IMG/VR virus record: IMGVR_UViG_3300035703_000095
Location: 1-62,606 of that record
Reading direction: 5' to 3' (one strand)
From: a virus
Length of the DNA stretch: 62,606 nt
Positions 57,355 through 62,606 of this stretch are shown here, piece by piece (position 1 is the stretch's first letter; each line of letters opens with the position of its first letter). The notes beneath the pieces were generated by a model, which saw only the letters and a program-made list of their open reading frames with translations, was not told the DNA's origin and searched no databases. The translations under genes were made by a program, and so were the position numbers.

Positions 57355-57722
57355 AAAAACTTCTTCTTGCTGCTGCACTTCTGTTTTCTTCTCCTGCATT
57401 TGCACAAGAGACCAAAACCTATCGTCCATTTCGATACGAAACCCCATGCTTGCTTGAGCAAGGTATTCAAACCTATCCTGATGTCTGTGTTGTGATTGAA
57501 ACCCGTGAGGCAGGTGGAGCACTTCGCACTCGTAACATCTATTCCAATAAACATAGCCTTACCATTAAGGGTCGATTTGATAAAGAGAAGGGATATATGA
57601 CTTGGGATAGTCATAATAAGTTTGAATACAAGTGGGAATATAAAGTTGGAGGCAATAATGATCTTGGTGCCTGGACTTATGTGATGCCTGGATTCCTGGT
57701 TCAGAATGTTTCCTGGGATTAA
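57351..57722 (+). CDS. Exported protein with signal peptide
   Basis: The ATG at 57351 overlaps the RlpA-like stop and begins a classic signal peptide, MKKLLLAAALLFSSPAFAQ, with cleavage expected after AFA (residue 18). The mature ~105 residues are beta-rich with two cysteines (CLLEQGIQTYPDVC) that may form a disulfide. No family recognised. Likely periplasmic. Confidence 0.75.
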   Translation: MKKLLLAAALLFSSPAFAQETKTYRPFRYETPCLLEQGIQTYPDVCVVIETREAGGALRTRNIYSNKHSLTIKGRFDKEKGYMTWDSHNKFEYKWEYKVGGNNDLGAWTYVMPGFLVQNVSWD

Positions 57723-57746
57723 ATATTACTGAATTCCTTTAAAGCA

Positions 57747-57989
57747 ATGAAATTCCTTCCTATCTTACTATTATCATTCATTCCTATTCCTGCCCAAGCA
57801 ATTACTTGGGGAGAATTTTGGGCTCCATTTACATATGATCGCCCATATTATCGTCCCTATTATGAGAGGAGATATGAACCTGTTTGTACTCGTCGTGTCT
57901 TTCGTGAAGAGTACATTCCTGGAGATTATTGGAATCCTGGATATGTGAGAAGGTGGTCTGAAGTTGTACGTGTTCCTTGTACTTATTAA
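57747..57989 (+). CDS. Small exported Tyr/Arg-rich protein
   Basis: The 80-residue protein has a signal peptide (MKFLPILLLSFIPIPAQA) and a mature part rich in Tyr, Arg and Pro (YDRPYYRPYYERRYEPVC) with two Cys. With the two preceding genes it forms a small cluster of exported proteins. Function unknown. Confidence 0.7.
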   Translation: MKFLPILLLSFIPIPAQAITWGEFWAPFTYDRPYYRPYYERRYEPVCTRRVFREEYIPGDYWNPGYVRRWSEVVRVPCTY

Positions 57990-58012
57990 ATAGTATATCT
58001 ACAAATTAATTC

Positions 58013-58183
58013 ATGGAAGAATCTCAGGAAGTCAAATGGAATCGAGGACTTGATTTGTTCATCGAATCCGTTCATAAACCAGATCATGAGCTGAGACAAT
58101 GTGCTCATAATCAAAAGTGTTACAATGAACTCATGGAAGTACGTGATCATGTGTTAGAATATCTTAAAACACTGAGAAAATGA
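58013..58183 (+). CDS. Small hypothetical protein
   Basis: A 56-residue charged helical protein (MEESQEVKWNRGLDLF...) with two Cys in LRQCAHNQKCYNEL. It overlaps the next start (ATGA). Function unknown. Confidence 0.6.
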   Translation: MEESQEVKWNRGLDLFIESVHKPDHELRQCAHNQKCYNELMEVRDHVLEYLKTLRK

Positions 58184-58416
58184 CTTACTATGCATGGTTC
58201 ATTGTATTTGCAGTAGTAGCATACTTCATCGTCACTGATGATAGTATTGCTGCTGCTTTTTATTATATTACAAGATTGATTAAGAGCAGATATTTGATAT
58301 TTCAATGGTGGTTAATTCATAATCCAGCAACACCATGGGCAAGATATTCGATGTGGAGACGCTCAAATAGACTTGCAAAAGAGTTAATGGATGAGTTAAA
58401 ATCAAGAAATAAATAA
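58180..58416 (+). CDS. Small membrane protein
   Basis: The 78-residue protein has one or two hydrophobic segments (WFIVFAVVAYFIV at about 6-18 and a weaker AAFYYITRLI) and a basic C-terminus. It is coupled to the previous gene. Probably in the inner membrane with a cytoplasmic tail. Confidence 0.65.
   Translation: MTYYAWFIVFAVVAYFIVTDDSIAAAFYYITRLIKSRYLIFQWWLIHNPATPWARYSMWRRSNRLAKELMDELKSRNK
58409..58415 (+). promoter_or_regulatory. Late promoter
   Basis: ATAAATA at 58409-58415 overlaps the preceding stop and is 22 bases before the ATG at 58437. Confidence 0.55.
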
Positions 58417-58436
58417 TCATTATCTGAATAATACAT

Positions 58437-58757
58437 ATGCTCTCAACTCAATATCGTCTGCGTGTGGAAGCAATTTGCGATAAGATTGTAAAAGGAGAAA
58501 CAGTAGAGTTAAGCGAGATGATATGGGTTGAGAAACTATCAAAGGCAAATCGAAGTGCTGCTACACTTCTAAGGCAAGCAAGAAGAAAAGCAGCAAATCC
58601 TGATATGAAGGAGGGAGATATGGATGATTTTTTGAATCAACTTGATCTGGGCCATCCAGATCCATCAACACACAAATCAAACTTTGGTGGTGGTGTAGAT
58701 GATATTCTTGATTTCTTTATTGAAGACAAACCAGAAGACTGGAGACAACGTGACTAA
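58437..58757 (+). CDS. Conserved cyanophage protein
   Basis: A 106-residue protein, helical and basic in the first half (YRLRVEAICDKIVKGE, LLRQARRKAAN) and acidic in the second (DDILDFFIEDKPEDW). I have seen this layout in other cyanophages without an assigned role. It lies between late promoters, so a virion or assembly role is possible. Confidence 0.65.
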   Translation: MLSTQYRLRVEAICDKIVKGETVELSEMIWVEKLSKANRSAATLLRQARRKAANPDMKEGDMDDFLNQLDLGHPDPSTHKSNFGGGVDDILDFFIEDKPEDWRQRD

Positions 58758-58758
58758 A

Positions 58759-58765
58759 ATAAATA
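58759..58765 (+). promoter_or_regulatory. Late promoter
   Basis: ATAAATA at 58759-58765, 32 bases before the ATG at 58797. Confidence 0.55.
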
Positions 58766-58796
58766 TCTAAAGTAAGAAAATTTTTAATATCTATCA

Positions 58797-60998
58797 ATGA
58801 ATACTTATTCGAGAGCATTAAGACATATCAGTATGGTAGATGTTAAAAAGAAGCATCGTCAGAAGATTGTTGAAGAAAAAGTACAAAAAAAACTAGAAGA
58901 GGAAGAAAAAAAATATATCCAATCGGTGATGGAGAATAAAAAATATGATTGGAGAAAAAAACTAAATGAACAGATGACTTCCTCTGGGGTATTTTTTAAA
59001 ACACTTCCTGCAAGTGGGGATACTGATATTGCATCAATTGATGTATCTAATCAGTCAAGTTATTCTAGTATCTCTAACACTGATATTGGATCTGATTCTT
59101 TTTTCAGTCAATATGGGGGTTTACAAAACGTTTTAACTACTAGTTCATATAAAGTCAATCCATATGCTAGTTTAAATTCCATAGATACATCTTCTGTCGA
59201 TACAATATCATTTACTGGAGTTGCTGGAAATTTCTATAATGGAGGCCTACCCACAAATTCTGATTTATTATTATTGTGGTATAATCCCGATAATAATCAA
59301 TTCGGACAATTTGTTGCAATATCAAAAAATGCAACAGATCTTACCACTTATAATATTACTCTACCTCCAGAAGCAAGAGGAAAAAACGTAGAATTTCTTA
59401 TATATCAACCAAGAACAAGTCAAAATGCAGGTCAAGATTTGATTGGTCTTTATATACCGATTGGTAGTGAATATGGGGAAATTACTGATAATAATGACGG
59501 ACTAATTGCATCATTATTAATAAACTATGATGGAACTGACGCTGATGCAATTGATTGGGGAAAACAAATAATGAGTTCGTTTAGTAGAAATGTTGTTGGT
59601 GGTTACCCAAGTTTTTATTATCCAGGATATGCTGGTCCAGTTAGTGGAAATGCAGGTAATCCAAATATAGATGGTTTTAATGGCGATCTATCGACTTTAA
59701 AAACTCAAAACAGTATTGGGTTTACTCTTGGATATCTTGGTGGAAATACTCAACAGCAAATGATAAATTTGTTTGCCGACACTAATATGAACGCAGCCGC
59801 TTTGTACATTGAGTTGGGTGAGTATAGCACTGCTGCTGATCTAGCAGATAGTTACTATGCACAGTATGTAAATTATGATATGGCTGGGAATACAAATCTT
59901 GCAAATTATTATTTAAATTTATCTAACCAACAAACAACAATAAGAGATACTAAGGCGGCCGCAGTGATGTCTAGAATTAATTCAGCAACTCCTCTTCCCG
60001 ACTCTCGCTGGACAGATGCTGATTTTAAGAAAATCACAACAGACATATATGGTCTGAAAGGTAGTGCATCATATGCCATAACCAGTTTTTCTACAAAACG
60101 AAGAACCCCAATGAATGTTTTTGTTTCTCTTGATAATCCAGAAGCCTCTGCATTCATTAGAACAGATCCGATCATGGCAAATCTTTCTCCTCAAGAAAGA
60201 ATGCAAAAACTGAAAGAAATGCTTGAAGCTTCTGATGAATATGTAATGAAAATTTTGGGTTCTGATTTTCCTGGAACTGGTGCTGTTCCTCCTGGGGAGT
60301 TTGATCCATTCGCACAAACACCTCCAGGTGAAGCAGGAACTACTCCTGGTGTTGATATTGCAGGACTTCCACCTGGGATGTTTCCATTTAATCCACTTGG
60401 CGGCCAGGCACCAGCACCTCAGGGGTATAAGCAACCGGGTACTTATGATCCAAATCAATTTTATAATCTTGCCCCCGGCAGTTTACCATCACCAAATATA
60501 CCAAGAACTCCTCCTGGATTATCTCAGTCAAATGATAATGACACTCAAATTGCCCAGCAATGGACTGATGATCCATCAACATGGCCCTCAATTAAGAATC
60601 CAGTAAAGACACCACCAGCAATTATTGATCCAAAGACGGGTTGGCCATCTGTTCCAAATGTTCCACCATCATATAGAGGAAAACCTGGAGGTCAACAAGT
60701 TAGAATGGCTCATTATGAACCTCAAGGAGAAGTAATCACTGAAAGAAAGAAACTTAAATCTCCACAAGAAGTTTTGAATAAGATTCCTGGATATTATGAT
60801 GGAAAACCAGCACCATTAGGTTTTCCAGAAACACCTCCACCCAAAATGAAAAATGGTATGCATCCAGATTTAGTTGATGGTAAGAAAGTTTCTGATAGAT
60901 TTAATCGTTTAGATCCTGAAAGTGCAAGATCCATGCCCCCAACAGGAAATCCTCATATTGATAAGAAAGTCAAGGCTGCAGCAAAGAAACCAAAATAA
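58797..60998 (+). CDS. Large virion structural protein
   Basis: The 733-residue protein has a charged coiled-coil start (KKLEEEEKKYIQSVMENK), a Ser/Thr/Asn/Gly-rich middle, and a Pro-rich C-terminal third (PPGEFDPFAQTPPGEAG) ending in VRMAHYEPQGEVITERKKL and a basic tail. The C-terminal block is familiar from large structural proteins of T4-like cyanophages. A late promoter and terminator flank it. Exact location in the virion is unknown. Confidence 0.68.
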   Translation: MNTYSRALRHISMVDVKKKHRQKIVEEKVQKKLEEEEKKYIQSVMENKKYDWRKKLNEQMTSSGVFFKTLPASGDTDIASIDVSNQSSYSSISNTDIGSDSFFSQYGGLQNVLTTSSYKVNPYASLNSIDTSSVDTISFTGVAGNFYNGGLPTNSDLLLLWYNPDNNQFGQFVAISKNATDLTTYNITLPPEARGKNVEFLIYQPRTSQNAGQDLIGLYIPIGSEYGEITDNNDGLIASLLINYDGTDADAIDWGKQIMSSFSRNVVGGYPSFYYPGYAGPVSGNAGNPNIDGFNGDLSTLKTQNSIGFTLGYLGGNTQQQMINLFADTNMNAAALYIELGEYSTAADLADSYYAQYVNYDMAGNTNLANYYLNLSNQQTTIRDTKAAAVMSRINSATPLPDSRWTDADFKKITTDIYGLKGSASYAITSFSTKRRTPMNVFVSLDNPEASAFIRTDPIMANLSPQERMQKLKEMLEASDEYVMKILGSDFPGTGAVPPGEFDPFAQTPPGEAGTTPGVDIAGLPPGMFPFNPLGGQAPAPQGYKQPGTYDPNQFYNLAPGSLPSPNIPRTPPGLSQSNDNDTQIAQQWTDDPSTWPSIKNPVKTPPAIIDPKTGWPSVPNVPPSYRGKPGGQQVRMAHYEPQGEVITERKKLKSPQEVLNKIPGYYDGKPAPLGFPETPPPKMKNGMHPDLVDGKKVSDRFNRLDPESARSMPPTGNPHIDKKVKAAAKKPK

Positions 60999-61008
60999 GA
61001 ACTGGCAC

Positions 61009-61040
61009 AAGACCCCTTGATTTTTAGGTCAGGGGGTCTT
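61009..61040 (+). terminator. Rho-independent terminator with embedded promoter
   Basis: AAGACCCCTTGA (61009-61020) pairs with TCAGGGGGTCTT (61029-61040) with one G-U pair around an eight-base loop. The T-run is short because a TATAGT hexamer begins at once. Confidence 0.8.
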
Positions 61041-61045
61041 ATAGT
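61017..61045 (+). promoter_or_regulatory. Sigma70-type promoter nested in the terminator
   Basis: TTGATT (61017-61022), inside the terminator stem, and TATAGT (61040-61045) have 17-base spacing. The ATG at 61069 follows 24 bases later. Confidence 0.6.
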
Positions 61046-61068
61046 ATGTGTATTGAAGCACCTCTCTA

Positions 61069-61482
61069 ATGACTTACAACGCTGAAGTTCAATTCAAGTT
61101 TGATGCCACTTATACTTATTCTTATGGTTCATCGTTCTCTGATGATGACTTTATTCCCGAAGAGCATTATTTGATTACTGCTCCTGCTGCTGACCTGAAT
61201 GCAAAGCAGTATTTTAAGCTCTTTGAGAAGTTTATGCTGTGTGTAGGTATGTGCCCCCAAAGTATTCGTAGTGGTGCAATGTCTCTGGTGTTTAATGATT
61301 TCGTGACATTAGAAGAACAGCGCAAGATCTGCAAAGAATATGAACTGACGATGGATGAAGACCTTGAAGATAAGTTCAAGGAATGGAAAGTGCGTGATGA
61401 AGAGATTGCTCGTCTGGTGAAAGGCCCAATGGGAACTGTACTGACTGAAGAAGAGCTTACCAACCTTGAGGAAGGACAATGA
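61069..61482 (+). CDS. Conserved cyanophage protein
   Basis: The 137-residue protein has a Tyr/Asp-rich beta start (FKFDATYTYSYGSSFSDDD), then helices (AKQYFKLFEKFMLCVG; LEEQRKICKEYELT) and an acidic tail. First gene after a terminator/promoter element; it overlaps the next gene by four bases. Function unknown. Confidence 0.68.
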   Translation: MTYNAEVQFKFDATYTYSYGSSFSDDDFIPEEHYLITAPAADLNAKQYFKLFEKFMLCVGMCPQSIRSGAMSLVFNDFVTLEEQRKICKEYELTMDEDLEDKFKEWKVRDEEIARLVKGPMGTVLTEEELTNLEEGQ

Positions 61483-61754
61483 AACTGATTTCTTTTAAGC
61501 ATCGTGAGGATTATGGCCACGAATGGTATGTTCAAGTCCTTCACAACAAACGATGGGCACTTCTTCAAGCATCAGTTTCTTGGAATGAGTATGCTAGTTG
61601 GCCTTTTATTCAAGTCAAATCTGGTGCAGGAACTCTTTTGAGTATTGTGCTCTGGTGTTGGAAGATTGGATTTGATATTGGTGTCTGTGAGCACACTTGG
61701 AACTTTGAGTATCTGAACGACCTTGATGTAGAAGAGAAAAATGAGATTTCGTGA
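61479..61754 (+). CDS. Small hypothetical protein, relative of the one at 62067
   Basis: A 91-residue protein with a beta start (EWYVQVLHNKRWALLQASVS) and a hydrophobic stretch (GAGTLLSIVLWCWKIGFDIG) that may be a buried core strand pair or a membrane segment. The pattern resembles the protein at 62067. It overlaps the next gene by 14 bases. Confidence 0.62.
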   Translation: MKLISFKHREDYGHEWYVQVLHNKRWALLQASVSWNEYASWPFIQVKSGAGTLLSIVLWCWKIGFDIGVCEHTWNFEYLNDLDVEEKNEIS

Positions 61755-62001
61755 TATTGAGTTCCGTTGGAGTAAATGTAACAACAAGTATGAACTCGTC
61801 AAGTGGTATCAATCTAATGGTTCGGGAAAAAAGAACTGTTATGTAATTGCTTTCTTTGATAAAGACAAAGAATGTTATAATATGAGAACCATAGGTGATA
61901 GGTTCTTTGAGGATAAAGATGCCTGGGTTGTGGGTAAGTATGGTTTGGAGTTTCTAAATGAAATCTTTGAGATTGAGAAACAAGAAAAGGACAATCTCTA
62001 A
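61741..62001 (+). CDS. Small conserved phage protein
   Basis: An 86-residue alpha/beta protein (MRFRDIEFRW..., CYVIAFFDKDKECYNMRT, WVVGKYGLEFLNEIF). It overlaps the previous gene and ends just before a terminator. No family recognised. Confidence 0.62.
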   Translation: MRFRDIEFRWSKCNNKYELVKWYQSNGSGKKNCYVIAFFDKDKECYNMRTIGDRFFEDKDAWVVGKYGLEFLNEIFEIEKQEKDNL

Positions 62002-62008
62002 ACTGACA

Positions 62009-62035
62009 CAAGGCTCCTCCACAGGTGCCCTTTTT
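62009..62035 (+). terminator. Rho-independent terminator (imperfect stem)
   Basis: AAGGC-CCT (62009-62018) pairs with AGG-GC-CTT (62022-62032) with one T-T mismatch and a bulged C, followed by a T-run to 62035. Confidence 0.65.
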
Positions 62036-62039
62036 GGTC

Positions 62040-62045
62040 TATAAT
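62040..62045 (+). promoter_or_regulatory. -10 element directly after the terminator
   Basis: TATAAT starts five bases after the T-run and ends 22 bases before the ATG at 62067. It rules out the longer reading of that gene from 62025, which would begin upstream of the transcription start. Confidence 0.65.
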
Positions 62046-62066
62046 GACTTCATACACAACAAACCG

Positions 62067-62327
62067 ATGAAACCCTATCAGTACAACCTAAAAGTTTGGG
62101 AAAATGGTGAAACTGACCGCACTTGGCAGTTTGGTGTCATCAACAATCGTTCATTACTTTGGGTGAATTATGAAAATCCCAGTAGTTTAGTCCATAGCAA
62201 TGGTGGATTTCACATCATGCTCTCATTTCTTACTTCTTCTTCTCTTTTTGGAGTAGATTTTCAAGTTGGTAAGGTTGGTTTGAGTTTTCATTTCTTTACT
62301 GAATACTTTGAGGGGTGGCAAGAATGA
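62067..62327 (+). CDS. Small hypothetical protein, relative of the one at 61479
   Basis: Starting at 62067 (MKPYQYNLKVW) it has 86 residues. The layout of a beta start followed by SNGGFHIMLSFLTSSSLFGVD and an aromatic end is like the protein at 61479. The start is fixed by the TATAAT at 62040-62045. It overlaps the next gene by four bases. Confidence 0.65.
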   Translation: MKPYQYNLKVWENGETDRTWQFGVINNRSLLWVNYENPSSLVHSNGGFHIMLSFLTSSSLFGVDFQVGKVGLSFHFFTEYFEGWQE

Positions 62328-62488
62328 AAATCTATTGTGTGGTTGATAATGTTGATTTGGGTTATCATATTGAGTATGCTTCCACTTCCAAAGACAAAGC
62401 AAATGAGGTATTGATTGTGAAACTTCAGGAAGAACGACAAAAATTTTATACTACTTATGAAATGATTGAGATTGAGGTGGAAGAATGA
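62324..62488 (+). CDS. Small hypothetical protein
   Basis: A 54-residue acidic alpha/beta protein (MKIYCVVDNVDLGYHIEYAS...EIEVEE). Both ends overlap neighbouring genes by ATGA junctions. Function unknown. Confidence 0.6.
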   Translation: MKIYCVVDNVDLGYHIEYASTSKDKANEVLIVKLQEERQKFYTTYEMIEIEVEE

Positions 62489-62606
62489 GTATTCTTGAAG
62501 ATTTTAGAACTTGGTTGTGGATTATGAAAAATAACTATAACCCACATATGAGTGAATATTTTTTCAATCGTGTTGGTTCTAATCTTCCAGAACAAACATT
62601 TATAAA
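62485..62606 (+). CDS. Hypothetical protein, cut by the window edge
   Basis: An open frame from the ATG at 62485 to the end of the window gives about 40 residues (MSILEDFRTWLWIMKNN...). The ATGA overlap with the previous stop supports a real start. The rest lies outside the window. Confidence 0.55.
   Translation, partial: MSILEDFRTWLWIMKNNYNPHMSEYFFNRVGSNLPEQTFI

Overview
This window is part of the genome of a T4-like myovirus of marine picocyanobacteria (a cyanophage of Synechococcus or Prochlorococcus). Three kinds of evidence support this. T4 core genes are present (gp33, gp59, gp32, gp53, gp48, gp4, gp54, gp26, gp5-type OB hub). So are cyanophage auxiliary genes (glutaredoxin, speD, thyX, phoH, cp12, a DUF1825 gene) and a glutamine-II (downstream-peptide) riboswitch, a class typical of picocyanobacteria and their phages. 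Many structural genes follow exact or near-exact T4 late promoters (TATAAATA). DNA is AT-rich and genes are packed tightly, with no gene-free stretch longer than about 120 bases.

Layout. Bases 1-7910 (+ strand): early/middle module with glutaredoxin, small phage proteins, SAM decarboxylase, the riboswitch and its small peptide, ThyX, PhoH, a PD-(D/E)XK nuclease, gp33 (late-transcription coactivator), gp59 (helicase loader), DUF1825 and gp32 (ssDNA binding). Bases 7911-10759 (- strand): gp53, gp48, a conserved protein and gp4, read from an exact late promoter at 10789-10782. Bases 10791-27930 (+): tail and baseplate genes, namely gp54, gp26, a small protein joined to gp26 by a probable -1 frameshift, two tape-measure/hub proteins (the second with lysozyme and M15-like peptidase domains), a hub protein, cp12, the gp5-type OB protein and large virion proteins. 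Bases 27914-29801: a sigma70-type island with small proteins, two tRNA genes (UAA and UGU anticodons) and a Mom-like DNA modification gene. Bases 29846-54329: a 24-kb adhesin and fibre locus with large fibres, a fibre carrying two tandem Hint domains, glycine-rich adhesins, a beta-propeller protein, a fibre with a cupredoxin-like copper motif, two collagen-like fibres (Gly-X-Pro triplets) each followed by the same pair of accessory genes, and three different 2OG-Fe(II) oxygenases. Bases 54356-62606: small early-type genes (SprT-like metallopeptidase, RlpA-like protein, two exported proteins, many hypotheticals) and one large virion protein.

How it works together. Sigma70-like promoters, often abutting a terminator, drive small host-takeover genes. 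gp33 helps switch transcription to TATAAATA late promoters, which precede the tail and fibre genes. The fibre locus appears modular, with duplicated cassettes and shared C-terminal tips. The strongest candidates for undescribed biology are the gp26 frameshift upstream of the tape-measure genes, the pairing of collagen-like fibres with putative prolyl-hydroxylase-like oxygenases, the tandem Hint domains in a fibre protein, and the recurrent fused terminator/-10 element.
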